Source: Solimicrobium sp.
GTDB taxonomy: Bacteria; Pseudomonadota; Gammaproteobacteria; Burkholderiales; Burkholderiaceae_D
Direction of reading: 5' to 3'
DNA length: 51,332 nucleotides
NCBI GenBank assembly: GCA_021155915.1
Contig: JAJNBE010000018.1
Span: 1-51,332 of the forward strand
Below, piece by piece: positions 37,207 to 46,584 of this stretch (positions within the stretch are counted from its first letter, which is position 1; each line of letters begins with the position of its first letter). Made by a program: the position numbers and the translations under genes. The notes beneath the pieces are model-generated. The model searched no databases. It was not told where the DNA came from and worked only from the letters and a program-made list of their open reading frames with translations.

Positions 37207-38874
37207 ATGTTGCCAACAAAACCTCAAAAGAATCCGGATCTTATTTCCCATTACAATAATCTAAGCACAACAGAAAAAACGGGCCCCGTCGATTCAGACG
37301 TGGTTAAGTTAAAGAGCAGAATAGACGAAAATCGCGCGTTCCTCAATGAATTAAAACAAGACAGCCGATTTCAAAATGTTTTAATACTTATGTGCGAGGC
37401 AGCTGTTCCGGAGAAACAGCTGTTAAATTTTCTTACCGGACAGGTCAGCTTGGAAGAATGTTTAGGGGAAAATACATGGATGACAAATGTACTGCTAAAT
37501 ACGTATAGCGGATTTGAAGTTCGTTGGCTTGGTCGCTCCCATTTCCTTTCGCAGCCGTTAGCCAATACATTATCTATTGTATTCAAACCGGGTTATCTGG
37601 AGTCTATGGAGAAGACTCATTCCAAAATAGGTATTTTGATGGAAGCGATCGAAGAAGTGAGTAGTCGAAGGGTATTGAACCTCTTTAAAGCTCGCCTTCA
37701 AGAGGTTAATTTAACTGGAGCAAATTTGAACGGGGCTAACTTAGCTGGGGCTGATTTAGTCGGAACTAAATTGGGCGAGGCTAACTTGGTTAATGCTAAC
37801 TTAACTGGAGCTAATTTAGCTAAGGCTGAGTTGGTTGGAGCTGACTTGACCGGGGCGGATTGTAGCAAAGCTAACTTGACTAAGGCAAACTTGAAGGGAG
37901 CAAAATTGCCCGGAGTCAACCTAAGCGAGTCTATCTTGTATGAAGCTCAATTAACTGGGGTCGACTTGAGTAAGGCTAGCTTGATCCGCAGTGATTTGTC
38001 TAGGGTTAATTTAGCTGGAGCTAATTTGACTGAGGCTAACTTAACTACGGCTAACTTGACTCGGGCTAACTTGACTGGAGCTGATTTGCCTAAAGCGAGC
38101 TTATTTAAGGCGAATTTGTGTGAGGCCAATTTAACTCGCACTGACTTGACGAAGGCTAACTTAGCTGCGGCTAATTTGGCTGGTGCTGAATTGACTAAGG
38201 CTAAATTAACGGGAGTTAACTTCACTGACTGTAACTTGACTGCGGCTAACTTGAGCGGAGCTTATTGTCGCAGCGCTATTTTAAATAGGGCTGACTTGAC
38301 AGGGTCTGATTTGGCCGGGGCAGACTTGAGCTTCGCTAGTTTGACTGATACTAACCTTACTAGGGCTAATCTAACTGGGGCTGACTTGGGTTGGACCAGT
38401 TTGATTACGGCTAATTTAACCAATGTCAAATTGGTTGGGGCTATCTTCACCGGGGCTGACTTAACTGAGATGAAATTAAGCGGGAAGGATTTGTCCCATG
38501 TTGACTTCAGCTTCGCTAATTTAACCAGGGCTAGCATGGATTTGGCTAAATTGAATGAGGCTAACTTGTCGGAAGCTAACTTGACTGGGGCTAAATTGAT
38601 GGGGGCTGACTTAACCAAGGCCGAATTGTCTGGAGCTAATGCATCTCACGCCGATTTGAGATACATTCAGTTGAATGCGGATAAATGGCTTCAAGTTAAA
38701 TTGATTGGGGCCTGGTCTTCTAACCCTACCGTGTGGAGCATGAGAAAAGAACAGGAAAAGCAAGAGGCATTTAAAAAGTATCTATTATTGCCGGAGATTA
38801 CTGAAGGAATTACTTTTAATGAAAGTCACTTCCCTAAGGACCTAATCAATAAAATCGGCCTTGATTTGCTCTGA
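37207..38874 (+). CDS. Pentapeptide-repeat protein with family N- and C-terminal domains
   Basis: 555 residues from the ATG at 37207 (MLPTKPQ); a TTG at 37171 is less likely. Residues about 38-155 form a helical domain (SRIDENRAFLNELK, RFQNVLILMCEAAV, LTGQVSLEECLGE, ANTLSIVFKPGYLES) shared with both copies in the 48061-50406 protein. About 175-500 is a long right-handed quadrilateral beta-helix of A-[DN]-L-[TS]-x pentapeptides. The C-terminus, HFPKDLINKIGLDLL, is also shared. No catalytic residues are recognisable. The similarity to gyrase-mimicking pentapeptide proteins is only in the repeat. Antisense frames are shadows of the repeat. Probably a secreted scaffold, by analogy with its block neighbours. 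Confidence 0.85.
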   Translation: MLPTKPQKNPDLISHYNNLSTTEKTGPVDSDVVKLKSRIDENRAFLNELKQDSRFQNVLILMCEAAVPEKQLLNFLTGQVSLEECLGENTWMTNVLLNTYSGFEVRWLGRSHFLSQPLANTLSIVFKPGYLESMEKTHSKIGILMEAIEEVSSRRVLNLFKARLQEVNLTGANLNGANLAGADLVGTKLGEANLVNANLTGANLAKAELVGADLTGADCSKANLTKANLKGAKLPGVNLSESILYEAQLTGVDLSKASLIRSDLSRVNLAGANLTEANLTTANLTRANLTGADLPKASLFKANLCEANLTRTDLTKANLAAANLAGAELTKAKLTGVNFTDCNLTAANLSGAYCRSAILNRADLTGSDLAGADLSFASLTDTNLTRANLTGADLGWTSLITANLTNVKLVGAIFTGADLTEMKLSGKDLSHVDFSFANLTRASMDLAKLNEANLSEANLTGAKLMGADLTKAELSGANASHADLRYIQLNADKWLQVKLIGAWSSNPTVWSMRKEQEKQEAFKKYLLLPEITEGITFNESHFPKDLINKIGLDLL

Positions 38875-39212
38875 TGCTGTACGCCAACTATCATAGATTA
38901 TGATTACAAGTGGCAATTCTTTAGGCCTCGATGAGGCCTCCTCATGGCGTTAAATGCATGTGTTAAAAATGAGCATTATGTTGATGTATTCGTGTCCGCA
39001 AAGCTCACCTACGTAAATACACAACAGCTGCGGCTCCTGCGCATTGTTTTTGGCTCGTTCGCTATGGTTGTGGTTTTCGTTCTGGAAATATAAAAAAACA
39101 AATGCGGATTATATTCTTTGTTGTCATAATGACGAAGCGACATTCCCTCTACACCCGCTTAGCGTGAAATCCTTTATCATGCCTCACCTGAATTTTCACG
39201 TCGAACGGTAAA
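38875..39212. other. 338-bp gap before the SNF2 helicase
   Basis: Contains the possible decayed element at 38995-39076 and the helicase promoter region. No other feature seen. Confidence 0.4.
38995..39076 (+). repeat. Strongly decayed element copy (possible)
   Basis: GCTCACCTACGTAAATACA, CAGCTGCGGCTCCTGCGC and GGCTCGTTCGCTATGGTTGTG follow the order of the right half of copy 1, with many substitutions, and the terminal AGAGGTCTC is gone. It could be chance similarity. Confidence 0.35.
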
Positions 39213-42200
39213 ATGCAAACAATACCTCACCTACATCATGCGTTCCCCACACATGCATTATCTGTATTGACTATATTAGCTTTATGGGACGCTCCGTTAT
39301 CACAAAATCGACTAATGGACGTTCTAAATTTAGCTTTTGGTGAACTAGGCGTTGAAGAAAAATATAACTCATCCAACTTAAAAGTAGTTTTATCTGAACT
39401 CAACACGTTAGGTTGTATCCACCAGGTTTCAGGGATGGGCTATCAAATTACTTCGGAGGCGGGACACGCAGTTTTACTGCATTTGCATTCGACAAAAAAA
39501 TTGTTACGCTGGATTTATATTGTTCAAAGTTTCCTGAATAAAAGCGCAGCATATTCAGCTTGGGGTACGCCATCCAGTCAATTTTGCCAGCGTGAAATGT
39601 TATTTGCAGCACTGAGTGCTGATATGCCCAAATTTGGTCAGTGGCGGTCGCAGTTTTTTGCTTTTCAAAATACGTTTACCGATTTACTTGCCCAGAAATT
39701 ATTTGCTACACCAGCAGGAGAAATTCTCTTTTCTCAGATTTCCTCAAATATACAAGGAATGTTGCTATTCGATTTATTTTCAGCTGCCAATTTAATGTTG
39801 GAAGAATGCACCACCGCTTATGAATATGCCAAGGCACACGTTAGCGGCATGTTTCAAAAAGATTTCATGTTATTAGATGTATTTTGCATGCAGGCGATAT
39901 TGCGTGGCGAGGTAGAAACATTCCTGCAAGAAATAGTTCAGCAAATGGGCCATGAGGGTTATCCAGATGCGATCATAAAATTGTTGAAAGGCGATTTCAG
40001 AGGCAGTGCTGACGTATTTGACGCGGTGCAATCCGTCAGCAGGCAAGCTGCGGGAAAACGTAGAATGTTCCTAACTGATGTGCCTGGTTTTTTTTACACC
40101 GTTGCCCAAATAACCAACAATACAGCACAACATTTGAAACTGGCTAAAGACCAGTGTGATGATGGTTGTAAATTCAAGCAGGCTGAATTTTACCCGGCGA
40201 TTCGTCCACTGATTGAGCAAATGATCCATGGCACCGCGTTAAATCCAAAAATGCATAGCAGTCCTCATCCGAATTTAGATAATCTTTTTGTGCAGCTCGC
40301 TTGTTTTTGGCAAAACGCGACGCCCACGGAATATGATCGACATAATTTGTACTTATTGCTTTCCCAAAGCCAGCAACATGGCTATGACTGGGTAGCTGCA
40401 GAAATAGATCAACTGCGCCAAAGTCACTTTAACGAAGCCTTAGAATTTCCTGATTGGCACAAAAGCCGTCAGTGGCAGCCGCTTTGTACGATATTGCAGC
40501 AAGAAGAGTCTTGGCAACGCGCCTTATCGGCGTTATCGAAATTAAAAACACCTACACAGACCAATGCGGACGCACGAATTGCATGGTTGATAGAATGCGA
40601 ATCGAATTACATCGACTTGGAGCCTCGCGAACAGAAACGTAGTAGTAAAGGTATCTGGAGTAAGGGCAGGGCGGTGGCATTAAAGCGGCTTTCGTACGAG
40701 CAAGAAAGTCTTCCGGGCATTCTTGAACAAGATAAAAAAATCGCCAGCTGTATCCGTCGGTCGTACGACAACTACCATGGCGGAAGCGATTACGAATTGA
40801 ATGGCGAAAAAGCCTTACCTTTTTTAATTGGTCATCCTGCCGTTTTTTGGCTATCGGCACCTGATATTAAAATCGATATAGTCAAGGGCGAGCCGACCTT
40901 AGCGATGAAACAGCGAGGCGATACCATTAGCTTGCAAATGGAGCCCGCGATGAATGCGGATCGTGTGGTTTGGCGTAAAGAAACGCCAACTCGGTTGGCG
41001 GTTTATTCGAGCACACCAGAAATAAAACAAATTGCTTCTATTATCGGAAAAGGCTTGACAGTGCCTTCTGATGCTAAAGAGCAATTAGTCAGCGTGATTG
41101 CAGCGATTGCGCCCCATTTGGCGATCCATTCCGATTTACCCGAGTTAGCACAACACCTGGATAGCATCCCCGCTGATACCACCATTTATGCGCATTTATT
41201 GCCCCTCAAAGAGGGATTGCGCATCCAATTTTTGATGCGTCCGTTACCTGAAGGAAGTTGGTTTGTTCCTGGTAAAGGTTCGGCAAATATTGTAGGTGAG
41301 CATCAGGGGAAAGCTATTCAAGCCTGCCGCAATTTAGATCAGGAACAAATACAAATTAATGCTGTGCTGAAAAGATGTTCCGTGTTGACTGAGGCAGGAC
41401 AAGACGGTCAGGAATGGGAGCTTACCCATCCTGAAACTTGTCTGGAATTATTGACAGAACTGGGTCAGTTTAAATCTGACACCCCAAATGATACAAGAAT
41501 TGATTCTGACATTAAATTGGAGCTCGTTTGGCCTGAAGGTGAGCGCTTCCGTATTAAATCGACGCGCAGTGTGGGGCAATTACACTTATCGATTAAAAGG
41601 CAAGGTGAATGGTTTGTTGCCGGAGGTGAAATCAAATTAGACGACGGCAAAGTCATTGCTCTGCGCGAATTATTGAAACTGGCGAGCAGTGCAACTAGTC
41701 GTTTTTTACCGTTAGGTGAAAACAATTTCCTGGCGTTGACCGACAGTTTTAAAAAGCGTTTGCAAGAACTTAATGCACTTTCAGAATCATCAGGTAAAGA
41801 CGGCGTTCGCGTTAATCATCTTGCTGCCCCAATATTAGCCGAGTTAGCGGATGAAGTTGGCAATTTGAAAACCGACGCCGCGTGGAAAGCACAAATCAAA
41901 AAGTTAGACGCGTTGGCGGAATATGTTCCGCAGTTGCCCAGCACGTTACAGGCGACTTTACGCGACTATCAATTGGAAGGCTATCAATGGCTTTCACGTT
42001 TAGCATATTGGGGCGTTGGCGCTTGTTTGGCTGATGACATGGGTTTGGGCAAAACGGTGCAAACCCTAGCATTGCTCTTGGAACGTGCGCCTGGGGGCCC
42101 AGCTTTAGTAGTAGCGCCGATTTCCGTCGCCATGAATTGGCAATCGGAAGCTGCCCGCTTTGCACCGACCTTGCGTGTGCGCGCTTATCATCAAAATCGT

Positions 42201-43316
42201 TCGTTGGAGGATTTAGGCGCATTTGATTTAGTCATCGCTAGTTACGGTATGCTGCAACAAGATGCTGAGGCGTTCGCAGAGCCAGAGTGGCATACGGTGG
42301 TGTTAGATGAAGCACAGGTGATAAAAAATTCTGCTACTAAACGTAGCCAGGCCGCCATGAGTCTTAAAGCGAATTTTCGGCTCATCGCCAGCGGCACGCC
42401 AGTAGAAAATCATCTAGGCGAATTATGGAATTTATTCCGATTTATTAACCCAGGTTTATTAGGATCAAAAGAGCATTTTACAACCACTTTTAGTAATCCT
42501 ATAGAGCGCGGCGATAAGCAAGTGCGCAATTATTTAAAGCGTTTAATTCAACCGTTTATTTTGCGACGAACCAAAACACAAGTATTAAGTGAGTTACCCG
42601 CTCGCACCGAAATTATTCTTCAAGTGGAATTATCTGATCAAGAACGTCATATGTATGAAGCGCTGCGACAAGAAGCGCTGGATAAAATTGCGAAGATGAA
42701 ACCAGAAGAAGGTAAATCGATGCAGGTATTGGCAGAAATTACTAAGTTACGCCGCTTCTGTTGCAATCCTCAGCTAGTGATGAAGAATTCGGATGTCACT
42801 GGCAGTAAATTAGCTGTGTTTGCCGAAGTCACGGAAGAATTATTAGCCAACAAACATAAAGCGCTTGTGTTCAGTCAATTTGTGGATCATCTAGCGATTG
42901 TACGTGCATGGTTGGAAGAAAAAGGTATTAGCTATCAATATCTTGACGGTAGCACACCCCCAGCGGAGCGTAAGAAACGCGTGGACGCATTTCAGGCCGG
43001 TCATGGCGAGATATTTTTAATCAGCCTCAAAGCGGGCGGAACGGGGTTAAATCTTACCGCGGCAGATTACGTTATTCATTTAGATCCATGGTGGAACCCG
43101 GCTGTTGAAGATCAGGCCTCGGATCGGGCGCATCGGATGGGGCAGCTGCGCCCGGTGACTATTTATCGTTTGGTTACACAGCAAACGATTGAAGAGCAGA
43201 TCATTGCATTGCATGCACAGAAGCGTGATTTAGCAGATAGTTTGTTGGAGGGGGGCGACGTATCAGGCAAGTTGGATACGGCTGCTTTATTGCGTTTGTT
43301 GAAGGAAGGGATTTAA
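39213..43316 (+). CDS. SNF2/SWI2 family DNA-dependent helicase-like ATPase
   Basis: 1367 residues. The N-terminal ~900 residues are family-specific; a winged-helix-like piece at 20-95 (LNTLGCIHQVSGMGYQIT) starts it. The SNF2 motor fills the last 450: Walker A DDMGLGKTVQ (about 940), Walker B VVLDEAQVIKN (DEAQ, about 1028), SGTPVENHLGELW, and the C-terminal motifs VFSQFVDHLAIV, SLKAGGTGLNLTAADYVIHLDPWWNPAVEDQASDRAHRMGQ. Such proteins move on DNA and remodel protein-DNA complexes or act with RNA polymerase. It is monocistronic, followed by a pseudogene. The ATG at 39213 has only a weak site (ACGGTAAA). Confidence 0.92.
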   Translation: MQTIPHLHHAFPTHALSVLTILALWDAPLSQNRLMDVLNLAFGELGVEEKYNSSNLKVVLSELNTLGCIHQVSGMGYQITSEAGHAVLLHLHSTKKLLRWIYIVQSFLNKSAAYSAWGTPSSQFCQREMLFAALSADMPKFGQWRSQFFAFQNTFTDLLAQKLFATPAGEILFSQISSNIQGMLLFDLFSAANLMLEECTTAYEYAKAHVSGMFQKDFMLLDVFCMQAILRGEVETFLQEIVQQMGHEGYPDAIIKLLKGDFRGSADVFDAVQSVSRQAAGKRRMFLTDVPGFFYTVAQITNNTAQHLKLAKDQCDDGCKFKQAEFYPAIRPLIEQMIHGTALNPKMHSSPHPNLDNLFVQLACFWQNATPTEYDRHNLYLLLSQSQQHGYDWVAAEIDQLRQSHFNEALEFPDWHKSRQWQPLCTILQQEESWQRALSALSKLKTPTQTNADARIAWLIECESNYIDLEPREQKRSSKGIWSKGRAVALKRLSYEQESLPGILEQDKKIASCIRRSYDNYHGGSDYELNGEKALPFLIGHPAVFWLSAPDIKIDIVKGEPTLAMKQRGDTISLQMEPAMNADRVVWRKETPTRLAVYSSTPEIKQIASIIGKGLTVPSDAKEQLVSVIAAIAPHLAIHSDLPELAQHLDSIPADTTIYAHLLPLKEGLRIQFLMRPLPEGSWFVPGKGSANIVGEHQGKAIQACRNLDQEQIQINAVLKRCSVLTEAGQDGQEWELTHPETCLELLTELGQFKSDTPNDTRIDSDIKLELVWPEGERFRIKSTRSVGQLHLSIKRQGEWFVAGGEIKLDDGKVIALRELLKLASSATSRFLPLGENNFLALTDSFKKRLQELNALSESSGKDGVRVNHLAAPILAELADEVGNLKTDAAWKAQIKKLDALAEYVPQLPSTLQATLRDYQLEGYQWLSRLAYWGVGACLADDMGLGKTVQTLALLLERAPGGPALVVAPISVAMNWQSEAARFAPTLRVRAYHQNRSLEDLGAFDLVIASYGMLQQDAEAFAEPEWHTVVLDEAQVIKNSATKRSQAAMSLKANFRLIASGTPVENHLGELWNLFRFINPGLLGSKEHFTTTFSNPIERGDKQVRNYLKRLIQPFILRRTKTQVLSELPARTEIILQVELSDQERHMYEALRQEALDKIAKMKPEEGKSMQVLAEITKLRRFCCNPQLVMKNSDVTGSKLAVFAEVTEELLANKHKALVFSQFVDHLAIVRAWLEEKGISYQYLDGSTPPAERKKRVDAFQAGHGEIFLISLKAGGTGLNLTAADYVIHLDPWWNPAVEDQASDRAHRMGQLRPVTIYRLVTQQTIEEQIIALHAQKRDLADSLLEGGDVSGKLDTAALLRLLKEGI

Positions 43317-43381
43317 CCGATTAGTTGAGAATATCTCTACAAAAGGTTACACTAAGTGAAACTTTCTGTAGAGTATTTTAT

Positions 43382-43744
43382 ATGCTAAGACCCGTACAGC
43401 CCATCCGTCGTCTTACACAAAGCTTAGATCAATTGGCCAACGCTGAAAATTGTTTATTTATCCCCGCCGATCTTAAAGCACTTCTCCCAGATTTATCCTA
43501 AGCTGCATTCAAAACACTGTTAAGTCGCGCTGTTACATCAGGCTATCTGACAAAATAGTGTCGAGGACTTTTTTTACATCAAAAATCTTTTGCCCACGAC
43601 GGTTTATTGCTATTTCATGCAGTCGCTAAATTACGCGCCGATGCGTTGAATTAAATCAGCCCAGACATTATCCGGTACAAGGTCGAGAACCAGATTTCAG
43701 ATGTGATGTATCTCGGTCATTCCCGCACAAAAGCCGTTCATAGA
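43382..43744 (+). pseudogene. Decayed AbiEi-like antitoxin gene
   Basis: One reading frame gives MLRPVQPIRRLTQSLDQLA...ADLKALLPDLS, then after a stop AAFKTLLSRAVTSGYL, then after another stop CRGLFLHQKSFAHDGLLLFHAVAKLRADALN, then a stop and ISPDIIRYK...VMYLGHSRTKAVHR. This matches the AbiEi family antitoxin of type IV toxin-antitoxin or abortive infection systems. Internal stops are at 43499-43501, 43556-43558 and 43652-43654, with no frameshift. The C-terminus appears truncated and no partner nucleotidyltransferase toxin is seen. Confidence 0.7.
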
Positions 43745-43945
43745 TAAATTCTATTTGTAAGATGAATTAATTCAATTGGTTATCATTACCCACATTCGTT
43801 TACTATCCAGTGTCGTCTCGTTTTAGTAATTCCGTTTTCAGATCAAATTTTGACCGCAATCTTTCCGCGTGTAACCATGTTGTCTACGCTCCGCATTCGC
43901 AATAGATTCTGAAACGGAAATTTTTCCCCACTCACAGGAGCACCA

Positions 43946-45484
43946 ATGAAATCCATATTCATAAATAAATTTACCAAAGCGATCTGCTGCGTAGCAGTCA
44001 TTGCTTTATCAGGAAACCATTTATCCAATGCAGAAAACATAACCAGAGATAATGGTGCCCCGGTTGGCGACAATCAAAATTCTCAAACCGCTGGAGAGCA
44101 CGGTCCGGTTCTATTGCAAGATGTTCAGCTAATCCAAAAGTTACAACGTTTCGACCGTGAAAGAATTCCTGAGCGAGTAGTCCATGCAAGAGGGACGGGC
44201 GCGATGGGAGAATTCACTGCCACGGCTGACATCACCCACCTGACTAAAGCTAAGGTATTTTCCAAAGATAAAATTACCAAAGTTTTTGTCAGGTTTTCCG
44301 CTGTCGTTCACGGAAATCATTCGCCTGAAACATTGCGCGACCCGCGTGGGTTTGCCACTAAGTTTTATACCACTGAAGGTAATTGGGATTTAGTTGGAAA
44401 TAATTTTCCTACCTTTTTTATTCGTGATGCCATTAAATTTCCCGATATGGTGCACGCTTTCAAACCGGACCCACGAACGAATCTTGACGACGATGCAAGA
44501 AGGTTTGATTTCTTCTCTCATCTTCCCGAAGCGACCAGGACATTAACTGAGTTGTATTCAAACGCAGGAACACCTGCCAGTTACAGAACCATGGATGGCA
44601 ATGGTGTGCACGCCTATAAATTAATTAATGCAAAAGGCGATGTGCATTACGTAAAATTTCATTGGAAGACCTTACAAGGCAAAAAAAATCTTGACCCTTC
44701 CGAGGTGGAGAAAATACAGGCAACGGAATACAGCCATATGAGTCGTGATTTGATTGACGCAATTAATCAAAAAAACTATCCGAAGTGGGATCTCTATATT
44801 CAAGTAATTACGCCAAAACAAGGTGCAGACTTTGATTTCGACCCGCTTGATGCAACTAAAATTTGGCCAGATGTACCTGAGAGAAAAATTGGTCAATTAG
44901 TATTGAATAAAAATCCCGATAATATTTTTCAGCAAACAGAACAAGTCACCATGGCACCCTCTAATTTAGTTCCTGGCATTGAGCCTTCTGAAGATAAATT
45001 ATTGCAAGGACGCTTATTCTCTTATGCTGATACTCAAATGCATCGAGTCGGTGTAAATGCAGCGAGCTTACCGGTAAATCGTCCTATGGCTTTGGTAAGT
45101 AACGTCAACCAGGACGGCGCTATGAATAGTGGAAGTACAAAATCAGGAGTAAATTACGAACCCAGTCAACTTGAGCCGCGCAAGGAGTCAGGTAGCACAA
45201 AATATGTTCAAACTCCCTTAACAGGACCTACCCAACAAACTAAAATCAAGAAAGAACAAAATTTTAAACAAGCAGGCGAATTATTTCGCTCCTACACGGC
45301 AAAAGAGCAACGTGATCTGATCAATGTTTTAGGAGCCGCGCTGGCAACCGCAAATGAAAAGAGTAAGTATGTAATGCTCTCTTATTTCTATAAAGCGGAT
45401 GTTAATTACGGCACTAATTTAACCAAAGTCGCCAAGGCTGACATTAAACGTGTTCAAGCTACAGCGAGTGAATCGCAAGACTGA
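43946..45484 (+). CDS. Exported (periplasmic) haem catalase
   Basis: 512 residues, small-subunit clade with an N-terminal signal peptide (MKSIFINKFTKAICCVAVIALSGNHLSNA). The mature enzyme dismutates H2O2. Catalytic His80 is in RVVHARGTGAMGEF, Asn near 153 in LVGNNFPTFFIRD, and the haem-ligand Tyr360 in RLFSYADTQMHR. Total length matches KatB-type periplasmic catalases of Pseudomonas and relatives. A strong AGGAG site precedes the ATG. It is a single-gene unit and ends at a terminal-repeat-only element. No OxyR site was identified. Confidence 0.95.
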   Translation: MKSIFINKFTKAICCVAVIALSGNHLSNAENITRDNGAPVGDNQNSQTAGEHGPVLLQDVQLIQKLQRFDRERIPERVVHARGTGAMGEFTATADITHLTKAKVFSKDKITKVFVRFSAVVHGNHSPETLRDPRGFATKFYTTEGNWDLVGNNFPTFFIRDAIKFPDMVHAFKPDPRTNLDDDARRFDFFSHLPEATRTLTELYSNAGTPASYRTMDGNGVHAYKLINAKGDVHYVKFHWKTLQGKKNLDPSEVEKIQATEYSHMSRDLIDAINQKNYPKWDLYIQVITPKQGADFDFDPLDATKIWPDVPERKIGQLVLNKNPDNIFQQTEQVTMAPSNLVPGIEPSEDKLLQGRLFSYADTQMHRVGVNAASLPVNRPMALVSNVNQDGAMNSGSTKSGVNYEPSQLEPRKESGSTKYVQTPLTGPTQQTKIKKEQNFKQAGELFRSYTAKEQRDLINVLGAALATANEKSKYVMLSYFYKADVNYGTNLTKVAKADIKRVQATASESQD

Positions 45485-45498
45485 TAGTCATATTTTTT

Positions 45499-45531
45499 GA
45501 CCTCTACACTGAGCAACTTGTGCAGAGGTCT
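45499..45531. repeat. Terminal-repeat-only remnant of the element, possible terminator
   Basis: GACCTCTACACTGAG, a 3-base loop, then CTTGTGCAGAGGTCT: the two ends of the GAGACCTCTGCA element joined head to head with the body missing. It forms a hairpin of about 14 bp with two weak positions, placed between the convergent catalase and rlpA genes, where it could stop transcription from both sides. Confidence 0.7.
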
Positions 45532-45544
45532 TGATATGAAGATT

Positions 45545-46534
45545 CTAGCGCTGCACGATAATGGGTTTAGGCAGGCCCGCATTCAATGCAAGTTCCACTG
45601 CATTGAATGCGTCGCCCTGAGTTGAAAATGGCCCACTAAATAAACGGTATAAGGCCCCTTGCTGAACGATTTCAAGAGCAGGTAATTGCGTTAGCTGATT
45701 TTGTAGTCGATTAAATGTCGCTTCGGCGTTAGCCCTTAACCCAAATGCGCCGAATTGCAAATAAAATCCTTCGGTACTATCCGGTGCACTAGCGATGATT
45801 GGAGACTCGAGTGAGACGGGCGTGGCAAGCTCGGCATTAACGTATGAGGAGGCGCTGGCCACCGTTTCAGTGACCCTACTTTTTTTATTCTCTGCCATTT
45901 TTTCTATATCGACGGGCAATAGTCGCTCCAACAATAATTCACTACTGCCTTTTTGCAAATAACCTAATTTCAGCGCAGCGGTATAAGACAAATCAATAAT
46001 CCGACTGCTGTGAAATGGCCCGCGGTCATTAACTCTCACGATCACTTGCCGCCCATTATTCACATTAGTAATGCGCGCATAAGAAGGAATCGGTAACGTG
46101 GGATGTGCGGCCGTCATTTTGTACATATCGTATAACTCACCGGAAGACGTGCGTTGCCCGTGGAATTTTTTTCCGTACCAGCTGCCAATTCCGCGTTGAG
46201 TAAACGGACGCTCATCCGTCATCGGTATATATTTTTTTCCAAAGACCACATAGGGTCGACTACCTGCAACGGAATAAGGCTCAACCTTAGGTTCGGCATC
46301 GAGGGTAAGTTCCAACCCGCCCGGTATGTCTTCGCCCGGTCCATCGTCTTTATAATAGGCACCACGCCCCGAATTTGCTTGAGGAAGAGTAAGCGTTGAC
46401 CGGTTTGCAGAGCTACTTTTTCCTACTGTTGACGCAATGGGCGCCCATCTTTTAGAGGGGCTGCCACATGCCGCGAGCAAGAGAACGGACAAGATTATGG
46501 TTAGGGACTGATAGTGATTTTTTATTTGATGCAT
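45545..46534 (-). CDS. rlpA: Septal ring lytic transglycosylase lipoprotein RlpA
   Basis: 329 residues from the ATG at 46534, with GGAAGC upstream; a TTG at 46546 would add four residues. The lipobox LLLAAC gives a lipid-anchored Cys at about 23. The double-psi beta-barrel RlpA domain (about 110-205) has GIGSWYGKKFHGQRTSSGE and NDRGPFHSSRIIDLSYTAA. A C-terminal SPOR domain (about 258-328, GFYLQFGAFG...YRLFSGPFS) targets septal denuded glycan. It is downstream of rodA in the usual order. Confidence 0.95.
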   Translation of the reverse strand: MHQIKNHYQSLTIILSVLLLAACGSPSKRWAPIASTVGKSSSANRSTLTLPQANSGRGAYYKDDGPGEDIPGGLELTLDAEPKVEPYSVAGSRPYVVFGKKYIPMTDERPFTQRGIGSWYGKKFHGQRTSSGELYDMYKMTAAHPTLPIPSYARITNVNNGRQVIVRVNDRGPFHSSRIIDLSYTAALKLGYLQKGSSELLLERLLPVDIEKMAENKKSRVTETVASASSYVNAELATPVSLESPIIASAPDSTEGFYLQFGAFGLRANAEATFNRLQNQLTQLPALEIVQQGALYRLFSGPFSTQGDAFNAVELALNAGLPKPIIVQR

Positions 46535-46584
46535 CGTTGCTTCCAACTAGTTATGTGAAGTTGAGTGAGGAAGTCCTTATGCGC

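Noticed and set aside
37698..38618. Minus-strand open frames opposite the pentapeptide array, with the same pattern at 48321-48620 and 48860-49051
   Set aside because: They are low-complexity shadows of the A-[DN]-L-x-x codon repeat in the true frames.
43499..43654. Stop-codon readthrough or recoding in the AbiEi-like gene
   Set aside because: Stops of two types, loss of the C-terminus and absence of the partner fit simple decay.
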